Positions 1 through 11,246 of a DNA stretch of 64,000 bases are shown here, piece after piece; within the stretch, counting starts at the first letter, position 1; the number at the start of each line of letters is the position of its first letter. The notes under the pieces were generated by a model. It was not told the DNA's origin. It made no database searches and saw nothing but the letters and a program-made list of their open reading frames with translations. The DNA is taken from NCBI GenBank assembly GCA_036346225.1, contig JARFIW010000900.1, forward strand, positions 3,339,338-3,403,337, given 5' to 3'. The DNA comes from Platerodrilus igneus (taxonomy: Eukaryota; Arthropoda; Insecta; Coleoptera; Lycidae). The translations under genes were made by a program, and so were the position numbers.

Positions 1-1458
1 TTCTTGTTTTTGATTTATTTTTCCCTCCTTGGCATACTAGTACTTTAATTTTACTTTTGTTAATTTTCATACCGTATCTCTCTGTTAGAACCGTTTGCAT
101 TTCATTGAGAGCAGCTTCTAACTCTTCCTTGCTAGATGCTAATACCGCTATATCATCTGCAAATCTAAGCACATCAATTTTTTGACCCTGCATAGTAATT
201 CCAAATGTCTTCCTGCATTTGACAGTATTCATTGCCTCTTCAATGTACAAGTTAAAAATTAATGGGGATAGGGAACATCCCTGTCTCACCCATTTCCTGA
301 TGTTTACTTCTCTACGTTCCTGCTCTACTTCTATTACTCCTGTTTGCTCTTTGTATAAGCTATGTACTATCCGTCTATCTCTATAACTCATTCCAATCTT
401 TTTGAGTATTACGAACATTTTTTCCATTTTACATTGTCAAATGCTTTTTCCAGATCTACAAACTCTATATACACGCTTTCCAATTTTTCTATTGTTTTCT
501 CCATTATCACCCTAAGAGCTAAGATAGCCTCCCGTATTCCCCTGTTTCGCCTAAACCCAAATTGGTCTTCTCCTAGTATTTCTTCAGCTCGTTTTTCCAT
601 TCGTCTTTGTACAATTCTAGTTAATATTTTCGATACGTGTGCTGTCAAGATTATTGTTCAAAAATTTTCACATCTATCTGCACCTTTCTTTTTTGGTATA
701 GTTACTATGATGTTATGTTTGAAATCTTTGGGTATCTCGCCTGTCTCATACATATAGCTTACAAGTTGGAAGAGACGTTTTGTTACTGCTTGCACCTTAT
801 CTGTACCCAGCGCCTTACCATTTTTCAGACCCTTTAATGCTAATTCAAATTCATCTTTAAGTATAGGATATCCCAAGACATCATTTTCAATGTCTGATTC
901 CTGTTCTAATGCAGTTAGTTCTTCTCCTGCATATAAATTCCCTATATATTCTTGCCATCTACCGACTTTCTCTACATTTTCTATAATGATATTTCCTACC
1001 GCGTCCCTTATATTTTTGCTATACGGTTTTATATCCCTAAAATTGATTCTAATTAGTTTGTATGCTTCATCTGTCTTTCCTACTTCCATCTTAGTTGGTA
1101 CCTCTTTGCACTTTTTATCAATCCATTGTTCTTTAGCTTTCCTGCATTTTCGAATAATTTCCCATTTTAAGGCTTTGTATCTCTGTTTTCCTGTTTCGTC
1201 TGATTTATTTTTGGATTTTCGTCTTTCTTCTATTAAATTCAGGATATCCTTTGTTATACATGGTTTCTTATTTTCTTTTTGTGTATACCCCAGAATATCT
1301 CTGGCCGCCATGTCGAGGCTGGATTTAATGTTATTCCATTCTGTTTCTACTTCATTAGTATCAGATATTTTCCCGATATCTTTGAGCAATTCATTTGATC
1401 TTTTTTCGAATCTTTTTTGAATAACTTTATCTTTTAGTTTCTCAAAGTAAAAGTGCAT
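1..1458 (-). pseudogene. LINE reverse transcriptase, copy 1, broken and cut by window edge
   Basis: Reverse transcriptase that copies the element's RNA at the nicked target. In order from 1458 downwards: an N-terminal linker of about 170 residues, the 'LKNGKALGTDKVQA' segment, 'VTIPKKKGADRCENF', 'FVDLEKAFDNVKW' (motif A with its catalytic Asp, about 430-470), 'LSPLIFNLYIEEA' (motif B), and the catalytic box as FADD at 152-163. A TGA sits in frame at about 655-657, between two halves that otherwise share a frame. After 'NVKWKK' the frame changes at a run of six A residues near 411-420. The C-terminal third lies outside the window. Confidence 0.85.
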
Positions 1459-1461
1459 TTT

Positions 1462-2330
1462 TCAACATCTTTCTTTCAAATTTTTAGATTTAAGTGCGGC
1501 CTTCATAATTACGATATTATGGTCAGTGTCTATATCTGCTTCTGGGTAGCTTTTACAGTCTTTTATTTGATTCCTAAATCGTTGTCTAACAAGAATGTAA
1601 TCTATTTGATATCTTCCTATATCTCCCGGCATCTTCCACGTATATCGTCTTCTAGCATGATGTTGAAATAATGTGTTTGTGATGATTAAATTGTTCTTGT
1701 CGCAAAATTCTACCAACCTATTTTCTCTGTCGTTTCTAGAGCCTAAACCAAATAAACCTACTATCGCTCCTTCCCCACCCTCACTTTCCACTGCATTAAA
1801 ATTCCCCGTAATTATTAAATTTTCATGTCCTTTTACGTGTCTTCGATATCTTTGTAGATCGCTTCTACCTCTTCGTCACTGTAGATAGAGGTGGGCAGGT
1901 ATACTTGTATTATTACTGTGTTTACCGGTTTAGATTCTAAACTAACCATGAGTACTCTTTCATTCTTTTGTAAGTAATTTTCTACACAGTATCCTATCTT
2001 TTTCCGCATAACTATCCCCACACCCAAATTTCTCTCCTCTGCTCCTGTATGAATTACCCTGAAGTCTCCACTCCAAAAATCCCCCGCCTCTAGCCACCGA
2101 ACTTCGCTGATCCCTACTATGTCTAATGATAACCTATTCATTTCGATTTTTAGGTTCTCTAGCTTACCTACTTGCTTCATACTTCTAACATTCCACGCTC
2201 CGACTCGCAAAACGTTCCCGACTCTTATTATTAACTTTCCGATCGCATCCTTCGAAGTAGTCCCCTTCCGGAGATCCGAATGGGGGACTATTTTAACTCC
2301 GGAATCTTTTACCCCAGAGAATGCCATCAT
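1462..2330 (-). pseudogene. LINE endonuclease (EEP family), copy 1, frameshifted
   Basis: Endonuclease/exonuclease/phosphatase-type domain that nicks target DNA for target-primed reverse transcription. The first part (2330-1833) carries the family's 'GAWNVRSM' start and the 'DIVGISEVRW' segment with its metal-binding Glu. The second part (1791-1462) carries 'RRRYTW', 'QIDYILV' and the terminal 'DTDHN', which supplies the catalytic Asp-His pair. Compared with copy 2 (near 3340-3352), about ten bases are missing around 1838-1842, which throws the frame. The length is otherwise normal. Products of this type are often annotated in insects as craniofacial development protein 2-like; that name comes from the LINE, not from a host gene. 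Confidence 0.85.
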
Positions 2331-2631
2331 TTTATTATAATTTAGGTACGCTGTGTACTTGGGAGGTAATGTGGTGGTTTCCCGTTGCCTTCCACATCGC
2401 GGTAGTGTGTCTTAGACTGCCATACTGACCCCTATGGTCTCTGCCAATCTAAGTACCGAAAGAGCCGCTGCCCTCTTTCGGAGACCTATCTTCGTCTGGT
2501 TGCTCACTAACGACCCTACTACTTTGGTTGGACCTGTAGTTTGGCTCTTTAGCTCATTAGAACTCGCAAGCCATTTCACCTGTTCTAGTAATCTAGAACT
2601 TCGGCAAGGTGCAGGTCCATTCGAAATTGAG

Positions 2632-3055
2632 AAGTGTTAGAAATGTTAGAAATGTTAGAAATGTTAGAAATGTTAGAAATGTTAGAAATGTTAGAAATGT
2701 TAGAAATGTTAGAAATGTTAGAAATGTTAGAAATGTTAGAAATGTTAGAAATGTTAGAAATGTTGGAAATGTTGGAAATGTTGGAAATGTTGGAAATGTT
2801 AGAAATGTTAGAAAAATTAGAAATGTTAGAAATGTTAGAAATGTTAGAAATGTTAGAAATGTTAGAAATGTTAGAAATGTTAAAAATGTTAAAACTGTTA
2901 GAAATGTTAGAAATGTTAAAAATGTTAGAAATGTTAGAAATGTTAGAAATGTTAGAAATGTTAGAAATGTTAGAAATGTTAGAAATGTTAGAAATGTTAG
3001 AAATGTTAGAAACGTTAGAAATGTTAGAAATGTAAGAAATGTTAGAAATGTTAGA
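2632..3055. repeat. 9-bp tandem array (gttagaaat)n
   Basis: About 45 units of gttagaaat in direct tandem, with runs of variant units: gttggaaat near 2760-2800 and gttaaaaat near 2880-2920. The ninefold period is a multiple of three, so two plus-strand frames and one minus-strand frame stay open. They give long artificial ORFs of repeated LEM, RNV and SNI tripeptides. I treat none of these as genes. The array lies exactly between the 5' ends of two oppositely oriented LINE copies. Confidence 0.95.
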
Positions 3056-4965
3056 AAATTGAAATGAATAGTTTAGCACTAGACATAGTAGGGATCAGCC
3101 AGAGACGGGGTTTTTTGGAGTGGATACTTCAGGGTAATTCATACAGGAGCAGAGGAAAAAATTCGGGTGTGGGGATAATTATGCGAGAAAAAATAGGACA
3201 CTGTGTAGAAAATTACTTACAAAAGAACGAAAGACTAATCATGGTTAGATTGGAATCTAAACCGGCAAACACAGTAATAATACAAATATACATACCCACC
3301 TCAAGCTATAGTGAAGACGAGGTAGAAGCGATCTACAAAGATATCGAATACATACTAAGACACGTAAAAGGACATAAAAATTTAATTATTACGGGAGATT
3401 TTAATGCAGTGGTAGGTGAGGGTAGAGAAGGAGCAGTAGCAGGTTTATTTGGTTTACGCACGAGAAACAACAGAGGAAATAGGCTGGTAGAATTTTGCGA
3501 CAAGAAAAATTTAAACATCACAAACACATTATTTCAACATCATGCTAGAAGACGATATACGTGGAAGATGCCAGAGGATATAGGAAGATGTCAAATAGAT
3601 TACATTATTGTTAGACAACGGTTTAAAAATCAAGTAAATGACTGTAGAAGCTACCCAGAAGCAGATATAGACACTGACCACAATATCATAATTATAAAGG
3701 CCGCTATTAAATTTAAAAATTTGTAAAAAAGAAACGGAAAAAGGCACTTTCACTTTGAGAAACTAAAAGATAAAGATATTCAAGAAAGATTCGAAAGAAA
3801 GTCAAATGAATTGCTGAATGATATCGGGAAAATTTCTCATACTAAGGAAGTAGAAACAGAATGGAATAACATTAAATTCAGCTTAGACATGGCGGCCAGA
3901 GATATTCTAGGGGTATACACAAATAGAAAATAAGAAACCATGGATAACAAGGGATATCCTGAATTTAATAGAAGAAAGACGAAGATACAAAAACAAATCA
4001 GACGAAACAGGAAAACAGAGATACAAAGCCATAGAATGGGAAATTATTTGTAAATTCAGGAAAGACAGATGAAGCATACAAACTAATTAGAATCAATTTT
4101 AGGGATATAAAACCGTATAGCAAAAATTAAGCGACGCGGGAGGAAACGTCATTCTAGAAAATGTAGAGAAAGTGGGTAGATGGAAAAAATATAATGGGAG
4201 TTTATATGCAGGAGAGGAACTAAGAGCATTAGAACAGAAATCTGACATTGGAAATAATGACTTGGGATATCCTATACTTAGAGATGAGTTTGAATTAGCA
4301 TTAAAGGGTCGGAAAAGTGGTAAGGCGCCAGGTACAGATAAAATGCAAGCAGAAACTGTAAAAGCCGCTGGACAAGCAGTAACAGAACGTCTCTTCCAAC
4401 TTGTAAGCTATATGTATGAAACAGATGAGATACCCAAAGATTTCAAACGTAACATTATAGTAACTATACCAAAAAAGAAAGGAGCGGATAGATGTGAAAA
4501 TTTTCGAGAAAAAATTTTGACAGCACAAGTGTCAAAAATATTAACTAGAATTGTACAAACACGAATAAAAAAACGAGCTGAAGAAATACTAGGAGAAGAT
4601 CGATTTAGGTTTAGGCGGAACAGGGTAACACAGGTGGCTATTTTAGTTTTGAGAGTTATAATGGAGAAAACAATAGAAAAAGGGGAAAGCGTGTATATAG
4701 GGTTTGTAGATCTGGAAAAAGCATTCGACAATGTAAAATGGAAAAAATGTTCGAAATACTCAAAAAGATTGGAATGAGTTATAGGGATAGACGAATAGTA
4801 CATAGCTTATACAAAGAGCAAACAGCAGTAATAGAATTAGAGCAGGAACGTAGAGAAGTAAACATTAGGAAAGGGGTGAGACAGAGATGTGCCCTTTCTC
4901 CATTAATTTTTAACTTGTACATCGAAGAGGCACTGAATACTGTAATGGAGGAAGACGGTATTCAA
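3056..4965 (+). mobile_element. RTE-clade LINE, copy 2, truncated at both ends
   Basis: Second copy of the same LINE family, on the plus strand, head to head with copy 1. It begins inside the endonuclease just after the 9-bp array, so it lacks the leader and the first 40 or so codons. It ends near 4965, before the catalytic FADD box that copy 1 retains. Alignment by eye with the reverse complement of copy 1 is good throughout, with many substitutions and small indels. It is clearly non-functional. Confidence 0.85.
3064..3726 (+). pseudogene. LINE endonuclease, copy 2, 5'-truncated
   Basis: An open frame of 220 codons covering most of the EEP endonuclease, in better condition than in copy 1. 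It shows 'LDIVGIS', 'NTVIIQIYIPTS', 'ITGDFNAVVGEG' (GDFN motif), 'RRRYTW', 'QIDYIIV' and the final 'DTDHN'. The residues after 'DIVGIS' are scrambled: the expected Glu-Val-Arg-Trp is replaced by 'QRRGF', so the metal-binding Glu is lost. The first ATG is an internal Met of the ancestral protein, not a true start. Confidence 0.8.
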
Positions 4966-4986
4966 TTGTTTTCTGTTTTTTATTAA
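3740..4986 (+). pseudogene. LINE reverse transcriptase, copy 2, frameshifted and 3'-truncated
   Basis: The linker region (3740-4170) is in several frames with stops and a deletion near 4050. The recognisable reverse transcriptase runs 4172-4777: 'GKAPGTDKMQAE', 'IPKKKGADRCENF' and 'FVDLEKAFDNVKW' with the motif A Asp. The continuation at 4738-4986 is in another frame: 'IGMSYRDRR' and 'LSPLIFNLYIEEAL', motif B. The frame change falls at the same six-A run as in copy 1. The catalytic FADD segment is absent; homology stops about 20 codons before it. Confidence 0.8.
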
Positions 4987-4989
4987 GAG

Positions 4990-7424
4990 CGTTTCCAGAT
5001 AATAGGATTTATGGCGTATAATTTACCATGAGAAACGGTAGATTTTGGTATGATGACAGTAGTTATGGATTATTGTTAATAATACCTGGCCTGTTGAATG
5101 ATACATTAGGTTTGCTTTTATTTAAGGTTATTGTATGTGTATTTATATTACAGGAATTTCTTGTTAATAAAGTTTGCGTTTATGTGGAATTTTATTCGAA
5201 GTTATTTGTAATGTAGGTCAAGGAAGGTACTTTTGTTAAGGGATATCCAGCTACCCTAATGATGGTGCCGTATTCGAAATATGTTTTTACTTTGAACATT
5301 TTTTTACTTAAGGCGAAAGTTTAAAAAAATGTTTTTAAGGTAGTGTAGAGAAACGTAAAGTATAACATGATAAATTTAGGAAACTCAAGGCAAAGGAGGC
5401 ATACTCGAAATAATCGTCTCCCTATAGCGAATAATGTTGAAAGCGATTGTTGAGACGAAACGGTTTGGTGCTTCTTGAATTATGACAGTAGGAAAAGCCT
5501 TCCAGGATAAGTGAATATAGTAGCGTAGTTTGTTTGTATTTCAACCACTTTATTATTTTTATTTCATTACATCTTTTTCAATTTTCCTTTATTATGTTTT
5601 ACCATATGAACCCACTCATGGACTCATGCACCACTGCAGTTAGCCAAAGCACCCTTAAATTGTTAGAGGGCTTCTGTTCCTTCGGGGCAAATTTAAATTT
5701 ATAACGTAACGCTTATTATACCCATAAAAGAATTTTTGACATTTCAAAAAAGTTATAAATAAGAAAGTTGTGGATAAAGGAAGAATTCGATAATTTCTAA
5801 ATTTTTTCTTATATACCTTAAAAATTAAAAGACAACTCGGTTTTTCATTTAATTGGTGTTTTCCAATCCAATATACAACATTGCCTCAATTAACACATCG
5901 AATGTCCTACAGTTTCGATGTACATTTGCTGGACACGTTTATCTGAGACAACCTGTATATAAATAGTAGTGATTTAGTTCAATAATATTGTAGTTCACCA
6001 TTTTCAAGTTTTGTATACCAGATCTGAAAGTCTAACTGGTGTAAGTTATTTATGTCTTCCAAATCCGCTTCTTCCAAAAGTCGAGCAATATTGTATCGTT
6101 ATTTTAGATAAGTATTTAGCGATTTGTGCTCAAATGATTATAGCGCAGTTAATACACTGTAAATGCTACCTTAACAGCTAAACCAAGGACAATGTAAGCG
6201 TCCGCATAGAAGAAACGAAACCGACACCATTACGAATTTGGTTCTAGAACCTAATCAGCGAATACCAGCGAAAGCGAAAGCCCTTTCAAGACATTATGCC
6301 CTTAAATGTCTTAATAATAGAAGTTAATTAACTAAAAGTACATTTATAAGGTCAGTGTTTTCTTTATATTATGTATGTTATACATTTAACCCTACTTAAC
6401 AAGAGTAGGGGCGTGCTTGTTTCTTTATCCAAATTTTGCAACATTTCTGAAACAACATTTTATTCCTTCTTTAACCTAATGATTCAAGAGGTCTAAATTT
6501 TTAAAATAGTTACAGGGTGAAGAAGTAAAATATTATTCGTGTATTAGAATTCTACTTTGTGTATACTAGTGTATCGCGTTTCTAATTACTAATTCTTGTA
6601 TTTTTTTTTCTTTAAATAATACATGGTTTTGTGATTTGCCCTTTTTGAAATTACAATTCCATTTATAAAAACTCAAAAGAAATTAAACTCACTCCGTTAT
6701 CTTATTTCTGTAGTTAGATAAATTGTAAATATTATATTGCAGAATCATTTTGTAATATTTTATTGGCTTTTTAAAACTTTAAAACTATCAAAGCTCTCGA
6801 CTTGAAATTTGCTAAAGAATCGATCACTTACGTAGCGAAGCAATCATAATTCAACCTAAATCAAGCTGCTGACATAAACAATTCAATCTGTATAACTGTT
6901 TGTGTTTTACAAGGGAAATTTGGAAGCGTTTAATATTCTCCGTTTTTCATTTAAACGATTTTAACAGTATGACGTAGGAGCTAGACCCCAGTACAATAAA
7001 ACCCTTGCTTAAAAATTAGTTGCCAGTGTTTTATAAAAATGAGGAATTATGTTACAACTAGTAACGTATTTAGTAATGACGTTTAAAATACGGCCAGTCA
7101 ATCTAAGGTAAGCAAATTTGACGTATGTTTTAAATAACTTTTTTCATTTTCGATGTAGATCAAAGCATTTTAGGGCAAACCATTGTTGGGGCTAGTTCTG
7201 GTCGTTACTTAAACTAATAATATCACTCTACATTTTTTGTTTCCCAATGTGCGACGGGTGTTTCTTATAGAATTTTGTATGCTGATTACGAACGAACCTG
7301 ATAACAGAATTTTTCCATTATCCTCCAGTCAAGAGTTATTCATATTTTTGTAGTGGAACGTTTTATTATGTAATGTTTACATTTCTTATAATACAAATTA
7401 TGAATACTACGTTACTACCAATTC
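4990..7424. other. No gene recognised; A+T-rich decayed sequence
   Basis: No convincing ORF, RNA gene or element ends. One short segment (about 5067-5115), read as its reverse complement, matches stretches near 40340-40385 and 52940-52980 (an 'aacctaat' and 'ggccaggtatta' core). It therefore belongs to a dispersed repeat that I cannot name. Confidence 0.6.
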
Positions 7425-7615
7425 TCAAATTTTTTGCGCAAGTGATTCTAGTTTATAGGGTACCTCTGGAGCATCCCTTATTAGGTTCTAACAAAAATCT
7501 GCGAGCATTGTGCAACTCCACTTCCCTTGCTATCGGTTTTCACAATTCATAATGTCTCGATGAAACATTTCACCATGTTCGTCACTCACAACTCTAGATT
7601 TGCCGAAAAAGTCCG
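7425..7615 (-). pseudogene. Fragment of a repeat-associated insect protein, two stops
   Basis: One minus-strand frame of about 63 codons with two internal stops reads 'VVSDEHGEMFHRDIM', then a 'GKWSCTMLADF' segment, then 'RDAPEVPYK'. I recognise this pattern from an abundant insect repeat-associated protein family whose transposon class I cannot assign with confidence. The upstream part of the ancestral frame is cut off at 7616 by the SINE copy that follows. What else it could be: the tail of a degenerate DNA-transposon protein. Confidence 0.45.
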
Positions 7616-7616
7616 G

Positions 7617-7910
7617 GCGGCTCTGTAACTTAGTAGGTTCGGGTGTAACTACTAAGCTCAAGGTCCCGGCTTCGATTCCCCATACAAACTGTTTGAAAAA
7701 TGTTAGGCGAGCATTTGGCACAAAAATACGTCCTGGTTCGGACGAGAGGTAAATTGTAGGTTCCGTGTGTGAGTGTTGTCACGCACGTTAAATATCCATA
7801 CCTTGCTGGAAGTAGCAAGGTTTCGGAAAAATTCAAAATTTCCAGGTAAAGAAAACTCATTTCTTGGCGAATGCAGTACCTTCGGGTGGAGCATTGGAAA
7901 ATCAAATGTA
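7617..7910 (+). mobile_element. tRNA-derived SINE, copy 1
   Basis: Member of a SINE family of about 295-300 bp with five copies in the window. The tRNA-like head (7617-7690) keeps a recognisable B box (gcttcgattccc) while the A box is degraded. The body contains the family landmarks: 'gaaaaatgttaggcgagcat', 'gtgtgtgagtgttgtcacgc', then 'ccttcgggtggagcattgg' near the 3' end. It finishes near 7910 with 'aaaatcaaatgta'. It abuts the decayed protein fragment at its 5' side. Confidence 0.8.
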
Positions 7911-7925
7911 TGGGGAAGAAGTCTA

Positions 7926-8222
7926 GGAGGCTCCGCGGATCAGATAGGTTTCCGTATGACTAATAATTCCAAGGCCCCGGTATCGATTCCTGACCTGGAA
8001 CGATTAAAAAATGTTAGGTGAGCATTTTTTACAAAAATACGCCCTCGTTCGGATTAGCGGTATAATGTAGCTTCCGTGTGTGAGTGTTATGACGCACGTT
8101 TAAGATTTCTACCTTGCCTGTTAAAGAAAGGATTCGGCAAAATTCAAAACTTTCCAGGTAAAGGAAAACTCATTTCCTGGCCAATCCAGCACCTTCGGGT
8201 GGAGTATTCAAAAGTCACATAA
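7926..8222 (+). mobile_element. tRNA-derived SINE, copy 2
   Basis: Same orientation as copy 1 and only 15 bp after it, making a direct tandem pair. The head shows 'ggctccgcggatcagat' and a B box 'gtatcgattcc'. The body landmarks are present with scattered substitutions ('gttaggtgagcattttt', 'gtgtgtgagtgttatgacgc', 'ccttcgggtggagtatt'). It is more diverged than the 12.7 and 52.3 kb copies. Confidence 0.8.
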
Positions 8223-8393
8223 AGGGAGAAAGGTTCCACAAGCGAGTAAAGAAAATAAATCTTCAAAAACATGTTGCAATCCATATGGCTGTATTATTTA
8301 TTTTATTTATTTCTCTAACAATCTGGTTAGTCTGCTGTGTAACATTTAAGCAGACACGTTTCACCGTTTATACATAACTGATGTGAAAGAAAA

Positions 8394-9253
8394 ATGGAAA
8401 AGGAGGACCAAATTGCCAAATTTCCAAGCCTAAGCGAATTTCTTGTGAAAGAAGAAGCCATAACTAAATCTTCGGAATTAGCAACAACATCGACTGTTAT
8501 TAATACCAAAACTGATTCAAGTAAAGTGCCTGTTTCGGCTGAAACAACTACCATTGGAATTGTACTAAAAAGAGTTACCAAAGATAGCGGCAGAACTATA
8601 AAGTCATCGACTGTACCCTTGCAAAGACAAACCCAATGCGATTTACATCGTGACGAGGAGGATGAGGAAAGCCAAGAATTTTTTCGAGTTATATCTATTA
8701 AGAAATATCCTACTGATGATATTGCGCTAAAACCACAACAGATGCAAAATAAAAAAATTTCTTATAAGTATGGATCATGTCGTCCCAATCGCCCATTTCT
8801 TGCTCATGAATTTAAGAATAAAGGAAGACGTTTGTTTAGTAAATATTATTATACATATAAATCCAAATCAGAGGTTGAATTTCAAAGAATATGGCTCTGC
8901 TATTTTCCAAAATTGAATAGATGCTATTGTGAACCTTGTTGGATATTTGCGGATAAAAAAGAATTGACTCCAAACACTTGGATTGATGGCATAAATGATT
9001 GGAAAGGACTGAGTAAAAAATAAGTATACACGAATCATTGACATTACATTTAGAATCATGTGTTAAATATGATACTTGGAAAAGTGAAGCTACCGTCGAT
9101 GATGCACTTGAATTAAAAATTAGAAAAAAAGCAAATTTTTTGAGACAAGTTCTTCACAGAATAATATACGTTTCTCATTTTCTTCATCAGCAAAATTTGG
9201 CGTTTATAGGTCATTCTGAACATATTGGAGATGGAAATGCAGAGGGGTGGTAA
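8394..9253 (+). pseudogene. hAT transposase N-terminal part (TTF-type zinc finger, DUF4371)
   Basis: From the ATG at 8394 an open frame of 209 codons carries an acidic/Ser-Thr-rich leader. A TTF-type finger region follows from about residue 120: 'SCRPNRPFL', 'RLFSKYYY', then 'RIWLCYFPKLNRCYCEPCWIF' cysteines. An extra base in the A run near 9016-9022 shifts the frame, and the protein continues at 9026-9253 with 'HLESCVKYDTW' and a 'HFLHQQNLAF' stretch typical of the DUF4371 part. The transposase of this group excises and reinserts the element by a hAT RNase-H-fold core; the core is not in this piece. Confidence 0.75.
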
Positions 9254-9669
9254 CATTTTATCTATAATCAAACTCTATTCTAAAATAGCTTGTGGACAAG
9301 TCCGAAGGCGAAACTAAATACTCAAGTCATGCTTATCAAAATGGACTTTTTCATTTAATTTCTGATCGTGTTACAAACACATTATAACATTTGTTTTTCT
9401 CTGGAGGTGTTGTTTTGTGGGTGTTGTTTTGTTTAGTGGAAAGAGGGTACTCAACACTACGCCAACTTCTCACAAAAGTCAAACATAAGATGTAATTTTT
9501 ATCCGTAGATGATAACTGGCTTATAAAATCAAGTATTACAAGCAAATATCGTCAAAAAAACGTATAGAAACTTTGACGACTAAATTCTGTTTCAAAACCA
9601 TGAAGGTTTGACCTTAAATTCGTACAGATTCTGTACTTGTAATAAAACATGAGGTTAAATAAATAACAT

Positions 9670-10181
9670 GAAACAGCAATTTGCGTTTCTTTAGAAAAGA
9701 TAGCATTCTCTTTTTATTAGAAAAACATGGTATAGACTTAAACAAATGCAGGGGCCAAGCTTATGATGGTGCAAGTGTTATGTCAGTTGTTTATAACCGG
9801 TTACAAGCGCAAATTGCAAATTTAAAAAAAAATGCAAAATTTGTTTATTGTGTAGCTCACAATCTTAATCTAGTTGTGATTTAAGCTGAAAAAGGTATTT
9901 CTGAGGTACTGCATTTTTTGATATAATAGAACACCTTTATAGGATTTTTTATGTCAGTGTAAAAATGTGGAGAACGTTACATGAAAATGATATCCCCTCG
10001 CAAACTTTTAAGCATTTATGCCTGACAAGATGGGGGTCACGAGATGTAGTCTTGACCACGGTTCTATTCGCTACAAAGAATTGGTTAATTCGTAAACTAA
10101 AATTATTTTAAAATCAAGTGCTAATGAGGAAGAAGCAGAAGCGGAAGGACTTAAAATTCAAATTGAAAATTTTATTTATAT
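9670..10181 (+). pseudogene. hAT transposase central core, decayed
   Basis: A 67-codon frame (9681-9884) reads 'HGIDLNKCRGQAYDGASVMS' and then 'VYCVAHNLNLVVI'. This is the conserved RNase-H-like block of ZMYM1-type hAT transposases, with the 'C.GQ.YDGA..M' signature. Weaker matches in other frames follow at about 10018-10180 (a 'TRWGSRD' segment, then an acidic 'EEEAEAEG' stretch). The frame is destroyed by stops. The piece ends where the LINE/SINE insertion begins. Confidence 0.7.
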
Positions 10182-10194
10182 ATTTTTAGTAGTA

Positions 10195-10775
10195 GTAGTA
10201 GTAGTTGTAGCAGTAGGAAAAAGCGCAAATGTATAAAACAAAGATTATCACAAGTTCGGGCTACATTTAACAAGAAAAAGCAACTACTGTGTTCAAAGAC
10301 CACAAACATAGAAACAAGGAAAACATTGCTTAAAACATATGTGTGGAGCACAGCACTGTACGGCTGTGAAGCCTGCACAGTAGGAGAAGCGAACAAAAAA
10401 AAGGTAGAAAGAAGTCTTTGAAATGTGGTGCTACAGACGTATGATGAAGATGTCATGGACAGACAAAGTTAAGAACAAAGAGGTACTGAAAATGATAGGG
10501 GAAGAATGAAATATGTGGAAAACGGTAAAAAATAGTAGAGATAGGATGATAGGCCACATACTACGGCATGAGGGAATAGTGCGGAATATATTAGAAGCAG
10601 ATATAAAAAAAGATAAGCAGAGGTAGACCTAGGTTAGACTATTGCACACAGATAGTGAAAGATGTAGGCTGTATGAATTTCAGGGAAATGTGTTGGCTAA
10701 CTAAGAATAGAAATCAATGGAGATACGCATCAAACCAGTCCCAAGATGGATAAACTAATGACGAAAAAAATAACT
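10195..10775 (+). mobile_element. RTE LINE 3' end, fragment A
   Basis: Codons for the C-terminal region downstream of the reverse transcriptase core: 'QVRATFNKKKQLLCSKT' and 'VWSTALYGCEACTVGE', then 'RRMMKMSWTDKV' in another frame. Several frames are needed. The tail ends near 10770 with 'aactaatgacgaaaa'. It lies at the left of the insertion into the hAT element. Confidence 0.75.
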
Positions 10776-10931
10776 GTACTTAAACATGATGATTAATATA
10801 AGCAACTACAGGTATTGGTTTGCAATATTCGTGAATAATGTTAATTGTGTGAAAGGATTTACTGAAAAACTATTAATTCGGCCAATGTCTAAGTGTTGGG
10901 AGATCTTGGCAGCCGCAGGCTGCTTAACCCT

Positions 10932-11246
10932 CTTCACATATGATTTTCCAATGTTCCACCCGAAGGTACTACATTGACCGTGCATTTGCATTTTCAATAC
11001 TCCACCTGAAGGTACTACATTGGCCAGGAGGCGAGTTTTTTGTTGCCTGGAAATTTAGAATTTTGCCAAACCCTTGCCATTTCAGACCAGGTAGGGATCT
11101 TTAACGTGCGTGACAACACTCACACACGGGACCTCCATTTAACCTCTCATCCGAACGAGAGCGTAATTTTTGTGAAAAATGCTCACCTGTTATTTTTCAA
11201 GCAGTCGGCCGTATCGGGATTTAAACCCAGGACCTTGGGATCCTTT
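10932..11246 (-). mobile_element. tRNA-derived SINE, copy 3, with duplicated 3' tail
   Basis: Minus-strand copy. The 3' tail block appears twice: 10932-10978 and again from about 10987, so either two SINE insertions are nested or the tail was duplicated. The B box survives as 'gggatttaaaccc' (reverse strand), but the first half of the tRNA head is missing. The copy runs straight into LINE fragment B at 11247. Confidence 0.75.

Larger units (their letters stand above)
1..2632 (-). mobile_element. RTE-clade LINE, copy 1 (5' end to mid reverse transcriptase)
   Basis: Non-LTR retrotransposon read on the minus strand. It starts near 2632 with an untranslated leader and runs off the window inside the reverse transcriptase. 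The protein order is an apurinic-like endonuclease followed by reverse transcriptase, with no separate gag-like ORF seen, which fits the RTE clade. The leader (about 2340-2632) is more G+C-rich than its surroundings. The copy is dead: a deletion breaks the endonuclease frame near 1833, a TGA interrupts the reverse transcriptase near 655, and a frame change follows near 410. Its 5' end abuts the 9-bp array that separates it from copy 2, which points the other way. Confidence 0.85.

Noticed and set aside
362..1888. Plus-strand ORFs opposite LINE copy 1
   Set aside because: They are antisense shadows of the reverse transcriptase and endonuclease frames.
2585..3079. Long ORFs of repeated SNI, RNV and LEM tripeptides
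   Set aside because: They only reflect a 9-bp tandem array whose unit lacks stops in these frames.
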